This document shows, in pieces, positions 1 to 11,602 of a DNA stretch of 64,000 nucleotides. Every line of letters starts with the position of its first letter. Position 1 is the first letter of the stretch. Position numbers and translations under genes: made by a program. This stretch comes from Mesocentrotus franciscanus (Eukaryota > Echinodermata > Echinoidea > Camarodonta > Strongylocentrotidae): the NCBI GenBank assembly GCA_037976565.1, contig CP137670.1, positions 10,812,600 through 10,876,599 on the forward strand, given 5' to 3'. Below the pieces are notes generated by a model. That model searched no databases. It was not told the DNA's origin and saw only the letters and a list, made by a program, of their open reading frames with translations.

Positions 1-59
1 CATGGTTATTTTATGAGTAGAATCATAGATAAACGAGAATGGTAATCCTTTATTATTTC

Positions 60-590
60 CATTCAGCCCATTTAGCCGGGGTTCGCCGATGTTGTGTCGC
101 TTTCTCCTTAGCAGGACCACTTAAGTCCAAACGACTCTAATGCTTGTGGCAAGGTGGCAAGCTGCGAGGCGGCTTCTCTCTCGTTTCATACTGGGCGGAA
201 GATCGGTGCGAATAGGGACGTGTTGTGGTGGTGCTTTGTCACGTGATATATTCTGGAAATTCATGAAGACAGGTATTTGAGCTGATATCACATTTTCGTT
301 GGGTGTAGCGCTTACACCATACTCCTGAAGGCTTTGCCTTCTATCATGAATTTCTAGCTTCAGAAACTTCTCCTCTAATTATTTATGTACATTTGTTTAT
401 GTTGTTCACACAGATAAGAAATCTTCACAGATTCAAGATTAATTACGCGGTCTGATGTATCGGTAAGACTAACGCCTATTTCTGTAATAGACGATTTTAC
501 TGTAGCCATTTTACGTTTAAATTCGGAAATTTTAAGAAGAACATGGTCAAATCTCTCGTTAATCTTCTGGTTTAAGGTCGAAAACGGCTC
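60..590 (-). pseudogene. LINE ORF1-like relic
   Basis: On the minus strand a broken reading frame runs through about 375 down to 150. It contains the stretch KFLKLEIHDRRQSLQ, then YGV, PNENV, and further on a Pro/Arg-rich part. Upstream, around 420-570, is a helix-forming stretch (RLNERFDHVLLKISEFKRK). A coiled coil followed by 'K-L-E-HDRR-NL-YG-PNE-V' is the usual look of the ORF1 protein of L1/Tx1-type retrotransposons, which binds RNA. Several stops break it (for example near 383 and 550), so it is a dead copy. No ORF2 follows it nearby. The family call rests on motif memory only. Confidence 0.45.
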
Positions 591-628
591 TTAGCTCTAC
601 CTTGAAGTTGTCGAGTAGTAATTAGAAG

Positions 629-649
629 TTATTATTATTATTATTATTA
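629..649. repeat. Short ATT microsatellite
   Basis: About seven ATT units in a row. The bases on its right (650-770) are GC-richer than the surroundings and may belong to the ORF1-like relic. Confidence 0.8.
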
Positions 650-779
650 GGCAGTAGGTGGGTCCGTATGCTTGGTTGTCTTGGACGGGCTAGGGTCCGC
701 GTTGGTGGACGGTGGCCAGTCCGTAGGTCGGAGTCACCGCCGAACTATCAGTTGAGCCTGCCACGCCCCATTTTTCCAA

Positions 780-1210
780 ATCTTCGTTTTCCTATTTATT
801 TGTTCGATTTTTTTTCTTAGTTTATAGTCACTTTTGCTTCTTTTCCCTTGGGAACTTAAAGCTGAAGCTAGTTAAAAATCATTATCGGAGAAGCTGAAAA
901 TGCGTATTTTTAGTTAGGACTTTCTAAGGAGGCTGTCAATACGTGACTTATATCTCAATGGCGCCATGGAATTCTCTTTTCGAACAATATTTCTTTAAAA
1001 TATTGCCTGACACGTATTTGATATAAGAATTATTCCTTCCCTTTCTACAATATCATATTCGAGTTAACAAGGTATTTTGGGTTTTTGGCCTGCGACACAT
1101 ATTTCGGCGAAAACTGCTTCACCCGATTAGCCTCTATGCCCATTCGTCTTATCCGGGATTACTTCTCTTTCATCTCTTTCTTTTCTTTCTTTCTTTTCCA
1201 TCTTTCTTTT
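780..1210. other. Intergenic, no gene seen
   Basis: AT-rich unique-looking sequence with a short pyrimidine tract (TTTC repeats) at about 1165-1215. No exon or recognisable repeat was found. Confidence 0.6.
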
Positions 1211-1212
1211 CT

Positions 1213-1400
1213 CTCTGTTATTGCGAAGGTGCGATGACATAATGGTGGGGCGGTGGTCTCGTAAACCGGAGATCATGGGTTCAAAACCAACTCGATTTGA
1301 CATTAATCTTCCTTTTCAAGTCCCTCGAAGAAGATTTCAAACCTATTCATAGCTGCTTCCCTACGAGCAAGCACATGCGTTATTATAAGGCGGGTAAAAC
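1213..1400 (+). mobile_element. tRNA-derived SINE-like head
   Basis: TGGTGGGGCGG near 1241 fits a pol III A box and GGTTCAAAACC near 1279 fits a B box at tRNA-like spacing. The rest does not fold into a proper tRNA and continues into unrelated sequence, so a SINE relic is more likely than a tRNA gene. A second B-box-like sequence (GGGGTTCAAATCCC) lies alone at about 1736. Confidence 0.35.
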
Positions 1401-2520
1401 TAAACCATCAAAATATTATGTTAAGTCTAGAAATATGAAGTTTCCATAACAATATAAGATTGCGTGAAACATGCTTATTGGTTTAGACCTAGGTGCTTTT
1501 TTGATTTTGCATAACCGTTAACCAATGGTTTGGCCGGATTTTAAATTTTTGAAGAATTCGCTATGATTTAAAACTTTTACGTTTGACTAACATAAAATAT
1601 AAAATCATTTTTCCGATAAGCCATCTTAAAGCACCGCCGCCCTAAAAGAATATATTTATAATAAATTTATAAAAAATAATCAAAGACAAATCAAAGGAAT
1701 AAGAATAATAATCCAGAATGTGAATCACAAGGTTCGGGGTTCAAATCCCTACTTTAATACTCAAATTATCTGGCGAGAAATTAATTTACTTTTGCCACAC
1801 TCAACCCAGATAAGGGAAATGGGTACCTGACAGTGGTTTTTCTTGATATTGGTGAGGTTTTTTTTTTTTGAAGTACCCTGTGCACTGAAAACAGGCAGTC
1901 GGAGTTAAAACTAGGGTAGTAATTTTTAGAGCTCTTTAAAATTGATAGGGATATTCGTATCATAATTTTACATGTGCTATATGGCAACAGAATATTGTTA
2001 TTTTAAGCTGTATGGTAGACGTTTTGTTGTTGTTCTGTGGTGTTTTACAACTTCATAATTGAACAAGTCTTTATACAAAAGAACACACACACACAAACAC
2101 ATGCCCACAGTTGATCATGATAACCATATCAATATGTATAGCGCAGCTGCTTTTTGTTATTTTATTTGTGTTGAAAATGTCTTGGTTAAGGACACGAATG
2201 CCATTGAAAATATACTGATCAAACAGTGGATTTCTCCACTTTTGGTTTCCCCTACCACTAGTTTTCCCCATATCAGATGAGTTTCACTTCAAACAAATTT
2301 TTGTTGGGGGTATGCTTGAGAAATGACCTTTGTTCAAGTATAATTGGATTATGGCTGGGAATATGCTTAAAATTGAAAGGCTGCATAACTTGTTTTCCTA
2401 TAAGAAAAATAAGGCTTGCTCTGTTAGTTACATGAATAGTGTACCCTCTTTAAAACGATTTTTGTTTTGGTTCTCAGCCAGGACCGTTTATACATTAGAT
2501 CACACTCTGGTCATTTTTAA
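1401..2520. other. Intergenic, no gene seen
   Basis: AT-rich sequence. Open frames of 65-73 codons here are short, overlap on both strands and have low-complexity residues, so none was called. A solitary B-box-like sequence is at about 1736. Confidence 0.6.
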
Positions 2521-2522
2521 TA

Positions 2523-3022
2523 GTTAAAGGAAACCCCACCCCAAAGAATAAATATAGATATTCTGAAAAATTAGATGTATTCCTGCCCTTTGATGCACGA
2601 TTTTCCTTACAAAAATGTACAAGATATATATAGATGAAGATATTCTCGTCATGATGTGATGCCTTTTGGCATGACACGGGCGCAGCCATTTTCTTGAAAT
2701 ATTGACTTACCAGTTGCAGTTGTACATGTATTATGCACCAATCATTAGTTTGAAAGACTTTTTAGATCAATAATAAAACCTTTACTTTTCAATGAGGAAA
2801 ATAAACAGCTGAAGAAAAAAAAAATTATTTGGTAAAAAATATAACGGGGGGAACAATAGTACCTTTTTCATTTAAGAGTACTAAAATATAGCTGTTGATA
2901 AATCTATTTCATTTATGAGAAACCTTCACCCAAGAACAGTTCCAACGTATTTACGGAATTTGCGTTCTGGCAATTGTGGTACGAAGGATAATAGCAGGTA
3001 AATGAAATGCTTCATCCATACA
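2523..3022 (+). repeat. Dispersed repeat D2, copy 1
   Basis: About 500 bases match 51826-52312 in the same orientation with many substitutions. Shared landmarks include TGATGTGATGCCTTTTGGCA, GGGCGCAGCCATTTTCTTGA, CTTTTCAATGAGGAAAAT and GAATGAAATGCTTCATC-like ends. It has no coding capacity. It may be a non-autonomous transposon or an old duplication. Confidence 0.75.
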
Positions 3023-6000
3023 CACACCTTGTAAGGAAGCATCCATAAGTTTGAATACATTTACTTGATAAACGAGGTCGTATAGTACGTCACGTTAACA
3101 AGAAAATGGCGATGCTCATGTCGTGCTGACAAACTGCACATTATTTTTGCATTATGCCTCTCGCATACACTTTGGTGTGAAATCTGTAGATTAATGGACA
3201 ATAATAAAACAAATCTTTAAGAATAAATAAAGATGTTTATTGAGGTAATAGGTACTTTGTACTTGGTTGAGTAATTCCTTTGGCAGCTCACTCAGGAAGC
3301 TATACTGGGATGGTAGGTGAGGTGAGTAAATGCAAGGAGTGACATGAAGTGCAAGAATGATGTGTGGACAAAGCACTTGTTAATTTACAGTAAAATATCC
3401 TAAATCCAGTGCAAGAATAAAAGCCAAGCTAGTAGATTACAAACCTTGTTTGAGGCTAATTCACAACGGATTGAGGTTTTAAAATACAATTTTACCGACA
3501 GTTAATTAATTGATTGATTCATTTATTTCTTTATTTCATTTTTGATGGAACTGTTTATTAAGAATACAATTAAGAAAATTGCAGCCTGCATGCTGTCGTA
3601 CGTGCAATAACATATTATCCCAGGGACATATCAGTTTTGAAATTACGGTGAATTGCCGTATGGACTACAACTTCGTCTATTACCGTCTATTATCCGTCGC
3701 AAAGCAGACGCAGAGACGTGCACGGCCGGTAACTGACAACTAAACACACACAAAAGTTCAAACTTTGGACCCATTTTAGGAGCTTTAGCGCCCTCTCCTG
3801 GGTCAAATGTCAAAAGAAGTATGCCAATCAGAGACTTTGCTTTTTGTTTTACGTCTTTAAAATCATCCATTCATGGAGCCATGTCTTGAATTAACATGTT
3901 TAGGAAATGTTAACAGTGGAAAGGAAATTGCGTAAATCTGACACGTGGGGTAAAACTAGATTGGGCTTTTATGGGCTTCAAGCCAAAACAAAATCATAAA
4001 TCCGAGGAGTTTTACATGAATAGGAAAGCAGTTTTCTCATCTGCTCATTTGTGAGCTATTAAAAGCGCCATCTCCCGACAAGTGTGGTCAACTTTGCGAT
4101 GAATATGATGTCATTAATATTAATACGTACTTGTTAATAAAAATAAAAAATGAGTAATTTGGGAGGCGCTCGTATCAACATTCTGGCGAAGCGAATATTC
4201 GCGTTGCTTTGAACCTGTTACGATGGGCTATAATATGGGTCAACTCGTAAATATGAGTGCGTTGAGTTTTCGATGCATATCCCCTTGATTCCGAAGAAAT
4301 ACGAGGTGTCTAGTAATAAGGCTTCCTGATCAGTTCAGTATTGTATGAAGTGAATAATAACCGATCAATAGCAAAATCACAATAAATGCCTGACCACGTG
4401 GACGCTCTCGGCCAAACATTTGATTAGGATCTACAGAACGCTTTTTAGTCCAAGGTAGAGGACTTGTCAAAAACACTCAACGCTACCCACGGTGGAGGAT
4501 TAATCCAAGGCTTAGATTAACACGTTGACTACTGAATTTCCTCATTCGCATAGACTTAATACAGGAACCATACGGTCCCAGTAGGCAATGGGTTCATTTA
4601 AAAACCACGAATTAAATTTATCCCCATCCCTTTTTATGTTGCCCTTTTTGATACCGCGCCACTGAATTTATATAGAAAAGGGCCTTTAATAGGTGTCGCT
4701 CTCTTGTTATCTCATAATACATCATAGTTCATGCCATGAGGGTAGCCAAAAGATCGATAATCGAGTTACAAGTGACTGTATCGTATAGCTTCAAGAGGGT
4801 GCCAATGCGATTTTTTTTTTAATGGAATTTCCATGATCGCGAGTTATAGAATTTGAATTATTACCGTGTCGGGGTAGGAAAATCATAGATTAAACGTTTG
4901 TGCTAAACCCCACACGTAGGATATATATATCGATTGATTGCTACTTTCCAATTGATGGCTATATACAATCAAGTTATCTTGCGATCTATTGCATAGCTTT
5001 GTGTTATAAGGTTGTTTAGTGAAATGAACTGCCAAGAAAATTAGGATTTGTTATTTTGTTGCACAAAGAAGTAACTGTGTAGTATGCATATCAAAGCAAT
5101 AGAGAGAGAGAGATGCTTTTAAGATTCCCTCTCCACCATCAAGTATAGTTGAAAAGCATTGCACACAGATTGTAATATGAGGGACTACAGCATTGCGTAC
5201 CATCGAAATTTGATTCCCCCTTCAAAACTATAATTAGTTACATTTGAAAGATATGAGGGTATTTTAAGAGCAATCCCTTTCAATGTGGCATTGCTGTTAT
5301 GATATTCTACCACGCAGGAAGAAACATGGATTAGAAAGCTCACAACAGTTTAGAAAACTTCGCCAAATCTTAATTTGATCTTTGACTGTTCTCTGTATAT
5401 TTAAACATTAGAAACATCTCAAACGTACACTGTTTCCTAGAAAGTTGGAATTGTTTTTATAACTTTTTATGAAACGATTGTGACAATATGGTTTGTTGTT
5501 CATAAATACAGATTATATCTTTTCAGAACTTTATCTCTCCAAAAAAGATTACATTGTCAAAACTTTCTATTACAGGAGGTAACAGCATTTGCTCCAACTT
5601 GTCCCAACTTCATAGGCAACATTGTACAAGGGTTGTTTAATGGAATTACATGTAATATATGTGAAATATATAGAAGACTTAAAGTTAAATGTAATATATT
5701 ATCTCTCCACTCCTCTTCTCTTTTTTCTTCCTCTCCACGGTGCTATCCCATTTAAGAATTTAATCTAATTTACAATGTTTATACAAACCAATTTGTATAT
5801 GGCTTAATTTTTGTTTCGTATTTGATAGGGAATCATTATAGCAAGCCATTTGGCTGTTATGATCCCCCACTTCCCCATATTGACTTTATTTACAATTGTT
5901 ATTTATCCACATTTGTGTGTATGTTAATGATAAACAATCTTGTTAAAGAGTAGATAAAATCAAAGAAGTTTGCTTTTTGACTGTAAATAGTAGCAGATAA

Positions 6001-6129
6001 TCGGAATAAAGGGCATTTAGGTCTTGTTATCATGATGATATAGGTTTCATGTCATCTTTTCCCCTCAAATTAGATCTACTTCTAAAGCATGTAACGTGTA
6101 CTTTTCTGACATTTAAGAGTGAATGACAC

Positions 6130-6131
<2 letters not shown>
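3023..6131. other. Intergenic, no gene seen
   Basis: Mostly unique-looking AT-rich DNA. A 75-codon minus-strand frame at 3643-3870 and a 91-codon plus-strand frame at 5480-5755 show no motif, signal or splice context. About 5465-5550 resembles 17130-17205, which points to another dispersed repeat. A short GA run sits at 5101. Confidence 0.55.
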
Positions 6132-6167
<36 letters not shown>

Positions 6168-6200
6168 TAATAATAATAATAATAATAATGATAATAATAA
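6132..6200. repeat. AAT microsatellite
   Basis: About 23 near-perfect TAA/AAT units with a few TGA interruptions. Frames read through it give poly-Leu or poly-Ile and are not genes. It directly abuts the tail of the SINE-like element that follows, which fits growth from a SINE's A-rich or simple tail. Confidence 0.95.
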
Positions 6201-6362
6201 CGACTTCGTATATAGCACTTATATCCGCCACGCTCATGGGGCTTAGACATAGTACCCTGGTTAAAGCCGAGCTGCCAAAGTAACTAGCACTCAAGCATAT
6301 CAGGATTTGAACCCCGGACCTTGTGATCTACAGTCCGGTGACTTATCCACTAAACCACATCA
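6200..6362 (-). mobile_element. tRNA-derived SINE (minus strand)
   Basis: Read on the minus strand, the tRNA-like head has TGGTTTAGTGG (A box, near 6352) and GGTTCAAATCC (B box, near 6312). The body contains the 'taccctggttaaagcc' and 'tatatagcactta' blocks that recur at 27590-27850. The 3' tail runs into the AAT microsatellite. The shared head and body at two loci support a SINE family, not a lone tRNA relic. Confidence 0.6.
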
Positions 6363-6385
6363 CCAAGAATTTAATGATGAAGATC

Positions 6386-6818
6386 ATACATGTATTATCG
6401 AAGGGGATTTTTATTTTATTCAGGATTTGGCCATGGATAGAGAGGGGGTGCTATGAAAACAGTTTGGAAACATTCCTGTACCCTGGTAGACAGTTTGAAA
6501 GATTATTCTTGTCTTATTGATATTTGGAGAGTAAGAAACCAAACAACTAAAATATTCACTTGGAGGAGTTTTAAACCATATGTCCAATCAAGACCTAACT
6601 TCGGGCTAATCACAGAAACTTTGCAAACTGACGTAGTGGAAAATGATATAGTTCCATGTGTGTTGTCTGATCATGATTATGTTACATCGCACTTACATGT
6701 TAAGAAACAGAGGATGGGGCCTTCATACTGGAAATTCAACAACAGTGTCCCTTTATGGGTTGAAAGATTTGAACATAAACATGACAACAAAAATGTTGTG
6801 GGACTGGCGGAAATTTAA
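6386..6818 (+). pseudogene. LINE endonuclease, C-terminal part
   Basis: In life this apurinic-type endonuclease nicks target DNA to prime reverse transcription. At 6390-6440 the frame reads EGDFYFIQDLAMDREG, matching the GDFN..QD block with the catalytic-site Asn changed to Tyr. A second frame from 6453 carries IDIWR, FTWR and, near 6680, the SDHD motif that marks the end of the domain, followed by GPSYWKFNN, typical of the start of the linker. Frame changes and stops (for example at 6521) show it is inactive. The upstream two thirds of the domain are missing. Confidence 0.75.
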
Positions 6819-7230
6819 AATACGATAATTTGCTATCCCATATTCAAAAAAGAAAAATATGTGAAAAGGAAAAGTTGAGACAAGAGCTAGAGGAAGAGCT
6901 GAAAAAATACATGAAACAAGCGAAATGGAAGTGGACAGTTTGAAATAAGAAACTTTAATTAGAAAGAAACAAATTGAAGAGGAATTACATAAAATGTATG
7001 ACTATTTTGCTGATGGGGCAACTCTGAGGTCAAGGTGCTTTAGGTATGAAAAGGGTGAGAAAAGTAACAAATATTTGTTGATCATTAGAGAAAAGCCTGG
7101 CTGAAAATACATGTATTGATGTGTTGTATACGAATGATGGGCTTATTCGAAAACAAGCATACATCTAAATGTTAATTAAAGAAATGTTTCAACAAATTTA
7201 TGAGAATAGAGATTTGGTATATCAAGAGGA

Positions 7231-8130
7231 TTGTATGAATATATTTTTCAAAGTAAACTTGAGCAGTTAACAGAATCAGAAAAGGCCTCATGTGAAGGTT
7301 TAATATCATGCAATGAGGCAAAAGAGGAACTGATCAAAATGGCAAAGAATAAAACTCCAGGAAATGATGGCCTCACAGTAGAGTTTTATGAGGTATTTTG
7401 GCCTTTGGTTTCAAAATATATGATTGATTCTTATAATGATGAGTGTATGTCAGTTTCACAAAGACAATGGGTAATACAATTAATTCCGAAGCCCAACAAA
7501 GACAAACTTAAACTTAGAAACTGGCGACCAATTACTCTGATAAATGTTGGTGCAGAAATCCTTTCTAAATGTTTAGCCAAAATGATTTCTAAAGTGATAG
7601 AAAATTTGATCAACAGTCAACAGACTGCTTTTGTTAAAGGGAGATATATTGGAGAAGGGATTCGATTAATATCAGATCTCGTGTTTTATGCAGAAAAGAG
7701 GATTTACAAGGTATAATAATTGCAGTGGACCTCACCAAGGCATTTGAATAATTGAGCCATTCATTTATGTTCCAATATTTGTTAGCCTATAACTTTGGGC
7801 CCTCACTAATTCAGTGGGTTGAAATTCTATATAAAGATATCAGTAGCTGTGTTCTGGTAAATGGGTTCATTACAGGTTTCTTCAAAGTTAGTAGAGGAGT
7901 AAGACATGGTGATCCTCTTGCACCCCAGCTATTTATTTTTGGATTGGAAGTATATTTGAATAGAGTAAGAAATAATGGCAATATAGTGGGTTTTGAAGTG
8001 GGGGAAAGGAAATTAGATACACAGCTTATGCTGATGACATAACATGTTTTTGCAAAAGTAATGATTCCCTACCAATTGTATTTTCAGAGTTTCAGGAATT
8101 TTCAAAAATGTCTGGTCTTTGTATAAATAA
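7231..8130 (+). pseudogene. LINE reverse transcriptase core
   Basis: This is the polymerase that copies the element's RNA at the target nick. The first open piece (7231-7716) has KNKTPGNDGL, NWRPITLINV, the ILSKCLAKMI helix and QTAFVKGRYIGEGIR, i.e. RT blocks 1 to 3. After a frame change it reads AVDLTKAFE (block A; the usual second Asp is Glu), then an in-frame stop, then a piece from 7752 with SRGVRHGDPLAPQLF (block B2). Block C, AYADDITCF, appears near 8020-8045 in yet another frame. At least one stop and two frameshifts inactivate it, but the YADD catalytic pair is still present. Confidence 0.85.
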
Positions 8131-8291
8131 ATCTAAAAACTAAAGGCATGTGGATTGGTAAAAATAGGCATCAAGGTGCAAAAGAAAGTGTTTTTACATG
8201 GCCAGAAAAGGGAATAAAAGTTTTGGGCATATAATTCTCATATGATTTTGAAAAAGCAAGGAAAAAAAACTTTGAAACTTGAATTAAATAA

Positions 8292-8707
8292 ATGAGAAAT
8301 AAACTTGCTAAATGGAAAAACAGAGGACTAACATTGATTGGCAAAACACAAATCTTAAAAACCTTTATAATGTCCAAAGTAATTATCTCTTGTCCAACAT
8401 TTCATTGCCCACTGAATTTGTCAAATAAATTGAAAAGCTCATTTTTCATTTATGTGGGACGGCCCGGACAAAATCTCAAGAGCAACTATGCTGATTACTC
8501 AGTGGGGGGACTGAAATTCCAAAATATTCAATGTATGATAAATACTCAGCTGGTAAAACGGGTTCAACGATATTTTTACAAATCAGATCACAGCTGGACT
8601 ATTCCCTTTGAGAATTTCTTAAGGCTATATGGTGGTAAATCTATTTTTGTCGGTAATTATGCAATTGAGAAACTACCAAAGATCGAGGATATCCCTCCAT
8701 TTAAAGA
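8292..8707 (+). pseudogene. LINE RT thumb/connection region
   Basis: The frame carries KLAKWKNRGLTLIGKTQILK and later GGLKFQNIQ, both usual in the region after the YADD block of L1-type ORF2 proteins. The open frame runs on to 8804, but its last 30 residues come from the inserted TIR element that starts at 8708, so that C-terminus is an artefact of the insertion. The LINE sequence resumes after 9230. Confidence 0.75.
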
Positions 8708-9230
8708 TACTATGTCCCTTTTGCAGCCAACATCAAATTCTGTAGAACTTTGCAGGAATTATGAATATGTCATGTATGTCCTATCTGTGAAATTTAAACG
8801 TTAGCAGTGTCCTAATATTCAAATTATGCAAGGAAACCCGTTTACTTGCTAGACTTCACTGTCAGACACTATTGAGTGACTGACTGGCTTTTTCATCTTT
8901 GGTAATAACATACATAAAATGAGCTGTAAAGGGTACATGAGCATTTGTCTACATCAATAACCCACTTCTTGTAATGGCCAAAATTAAACTGATTGAATCT
9001 TTGCGCAGCATAAAACGTACGACCATTCGGTACAATGGTCTGAAAAATCAGACTATTACTTACTGGCTCTATAGCTCCTAAGTCGATTCGACAACTAATA
9101 GTCGTTATTTTCCCACTTAAAGACATTTTCAAGCCCCCTCTTTTTTAGGGAAGTTCTAAATTAGTATTGTCTTTCAAATGCCGTTGGAATTTAACGTTTT
9201 CATTTTTTGGCCTGCAAATGGGACATAGTA
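8708..9230 (+). mobile_element. 0.5-kb TIR element nested in LINE
   Basis: The ends read TACTATGTCCC...GGGACATAGTA, with imperfect inverted similarity continuing inwards (TTTGCAG-like next to each end). A second copy lies at 58123-58620 in the same orientation. The LINE reading frame is interrupted at exactly this point and picks up again on the other side. The terminal TA fits a Tc1/mariner- or PIF-type TA target, but other classes are possible. It contains a 79-codon minus-strand frame (8893-9132) of unknown origin. Confidence 0.7.
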
Positions 9231-9235
9231 CCTGT

Positions 9236-9724
9236 AATGTTGCTTTATTAAAAGCATGGGTAAGAACATATATTCATGGTGAATTGGTCATTAACGATAA
9301 AAGTCAGGTCAGTATACTGTAAAGCCTTAAATGAGGCAGGGCTTTGTAATGTATACCAATTGTTTGATAACAATGGAGAAATTCTCCATTTTGATTTTTG
9401 GAATGAAAAAGGTGTTTCAAACAAGTATTTGTTACAATACATGGCAATAGTGAACTCTGTGAAAAAAGAGTGGAAATGTGAATTTTATCCCTCGGTATTT
9501 CAAATGTTTTTTTAATAGAGAAAGAGAAAAGCACTCACAATTAGTGTTCAAGGGTTTTCCTTCTAAAGCAAGTCCAGTTTGTGAACAATTATTTTCTAGC
9601 ACCTTTGATATTCTAGAGAACGACTGGTCACAAATCTATACACTACCTTTCAAGTGCACAATTGAAGCAAACTTAATGAGAGTTTTTTCAATTCAAACTG
9701 TCACATAACATACTATATACTAAT
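9236..9724 (+). pseudogene. LINE ORF2 C-terminal region, part 1
   Basis: After the nested element the frame 9276-9515 reads on with YCKALNEAGLCNVYQLFD, HFDFWNEKG and the aromatic-rich C-terminus typical of the stretch between thumb and zinc finger in these elements. A shift at about 9505 moves the sense to the frame of 9478-9708, which ends at the hAT-type MITE. Confidence 0.6.
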
Positions 9725-10002
9725 CAGGGGCGGATCCAGCCGGCGGCAAGGGAGGGGGCCTAAAAAGGGGCCCACTTTAGTGCGAAAATTTGAAAATCGT
9801 GCTGGTCGATTTTTCGCTCAGTGGGGGGAGTGAGCAAAAAAAAAATTGGCACCCGAAAAAAAAGGAGGGTAATTTGTTTTCCACCGCCACCCCTTGGGCG
9901 CCAGGGGAGGGGGCCCATCTTCTTTTTTCCAAAAAAGGGTGTTTTTACCTGTTTTTTTTGCTAGGAGGCCTGGGCCCCGGGCCCTCCCTGGATCCGCCAC
10001 TG
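9725..10002. mobile_element. hAT-type MITE with 8-bp target duplication
   Basis: The 278-bp element starts CAGGGGCGGATCCAG and ends with the inverted form CTGGATCCGCCACTG (one mismatch in 15). It is flanked on both sides by the identical 8-mer ATACTAAT (9717-9724 and 10003-10010). An 8-bp duplication and a CAG..CTG terminus are the hallmarks of the hAT superfamily. The body is G/C-rich with homopolymers and codes for nothing, so it was moved by a transposase made elsewhere. It is inserted in the LINE. Confidence 0.9.
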
Positions 10003-10010
10003 ATACTAAT

Positions 10011-10410
10011 AACAGATCGTACAAGATGAAATTAGTTGAGTCAGAGATTTATACCTTTTGTAATACAACTTTAGAAACACCTGTTCATATAGTTCATGAC
10101 TGTGATGTTGCTTCTTAGCTTTGACAGGAATTTGTTGATAAGATTGGCAAGAAATGTAACGTTAAGTTTGAACATCTCAGTAGGAAAAGGATGGTGTTTG
10201 GATTCATCAAAGCTTGGAAAGGGCCCAATATAATGTTATTACATCATTTGTTACTAATGTTTAACATATATATTTATGTCCAATAATACAAAAACGCAAA
10301 CCATGTTTATGTGGGCTAACGTCTTTTATCAGTAATACAAAATACATAGAACTTAACATTGCAAAACAGAAGAAGATTGAAGGAATGCACTATAAGAAAT
10401 AGTCCCATGT
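10011..10410 (+). pseudogene. LINE ORF2 C-terminal zinc-finger region
   Basis: After the MITE the frame reads YTFCNTTLETPVHIVHDCD, which fits the C..C(G)..ET..H...C signature of the zf-RVT zinc finger at the end of L1/Tx1-type ORF2 proteins, with one cysteine lost. FVDKIGKKCNVKFEHLSRKR follows after a stop at about 10116. It compares well with the better preserved finger at 62750-62860. Confidence 0.6.
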
Positions 10411-11240
10411 TGAAGAATTATCTTGATTATATATCAAATGATATACACTGTAGAAAAGGAAGTGTTACCCACTATTTCCGTATTGTTTGACGTTTTTCAT
10501 CTGTTTTACCTTGTGTAATTATTGTGCAGTGATTTTTTGATTATTGTTATCATGATGTATGTACGAATTACTTGATTAATACAATTTTTAAAAGATTTAT
10601 TTAAAAAAATTTAGAAAAAAAAAACAGTTGAAATATTCCAAGCTAACTGTAATATTTCACCTGAATTTTTTACATTATGATATCATATAATCATCTTTCT
10701 GTTAATCATGTTTCCAAAAGGAATTCTACGAATATATGCCCCTATTTAAAACGATTGGACGATTCCGCAATATTTCTAACCACGGCCAATGACAATTTGC
10801 ATTAAAACAAGGAGGATTTCACTAAATTGAGTACAATGAACTAATATTTATTTTGTAACTCAGGTTACACTATTACCTGTACGTAGACTTAAAAATACTC
10901 CGTTCATAAAAAAAAATGTGCCGCTGCACTGTTATTCAGAAATACAAAAGCGATCGTGTTCAAAAGAACATGAACAAAAATCGATAAACCAAGATTGAGT
11001 TATACTATCATAACATCAGTGGGGGGTGATTCCCTGCGTTTATCAAGTATATACATCAATAAGACATCCATCAAATATTGATTACACGCCAATTATATTG
11101 TGCTGAAGGAAGTTTAATTAAAAAAAAAAGTTTACTTTATATCCGTCCATGCTGGCGATCGATGAGCTATTTATGCATTAGATCGTCGATGCGTGAAGAC
11201 TGGAAATCAGAAGTTCAAAGAAGAGGGTTAAAGCAGGTTA

Positions 11241-11602
11241 AAGGCATTGTTTCACAATGTCAAATCTGAGATGCATGGCCCTACGTGTTAACAGGGTCTG
11301 TGATATGGTGTAATATTGAAGCCCTAAAAAAAATGCGCTTCAAAATGATCAAAAAAGTTTTGTACAACTTTGAGTGACCGGTTTTACCATACTCATTTCC
11401 CCCAATAGACTGTAGTGTTATAAAAAAAAACCGTTGGGAAAACGTTTTTTTTCTTCGAATTTCAATCATAAATATCTTGAAAATCAGATGGGTGATCGGC
11501 TTGTAAACATCATAAGATTCCTGACTGACCTAAAGGTTTATAATTATGTTTGCAGCATGAGCTAAATCCAGGATTTTGTTTAGAATCTGAGACAAAGATA
11601 CC
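11241..11602 (+). repeat. Dispersed repeat R360, copy in A
   Basis: A 360-bp block that occurs inside both tandem copies (here and 14425-14800) and a third time, alone, at 61496-61846. Common landmarks are AAATCTGAGATGCATGGCCC, TGACCGGTTTTACCA, CCTAAAGGTTTATAA and GAGCTAAATCCAGGATTTT. The lone third copy shows that it is an independent unit and was not created by the tandem duplication. Confidence 0.8.

Larger units (their letters stand above)
6380..10606 (+). mobile_element. Degenerate L1/Tx1-type LINE, 5' truncated
   Basis: A single non-LTR retrotransposon copy can be followed across 4.2 kb in order: end of the endonuclease, linker, reverse transcriptase, thumb, a C-terminal region and a 3' end with an A-rich tail at about 10590-10620. 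It lacks ORF1 and most of the endonuclease. Stops and frameshifts break it into at least six pieces. Two DNA elements are nested in it, at 8708-9230 and 9725-10002, so the copy predates both. The wording of the RT motifs (NWRPI..LNV, SKCLAK, QTAFVKGRYIG) is that of the L1/Tx1 group. Confidence 0.85.

Noticed and set aside
3643..3870. 75-codon minus-strand frame beginning MDDFKDVKQKAKS
   Set aside because: Looks protein-like at the start, but no family, no splice context and no second copy in the window; too short to call.
6300..6362. Possible tRNA gene on the minus strand
   Set aside because: A and B boxes are present, but acceptor stem pairing is poor and a SINE body follows, as at 27590.
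8292..8804. 170-codon frame as a separate gene
   Set aside because: First part is LINE thumb region, last 30 residues come from a nested TIR element that occurs again at 58123.
9790..10118. Gly/Pro-rich frames of 68-79 codons
   Set aside because: They lie in the hAT-type MITE and run out of it into the LINE; pure composition effect.
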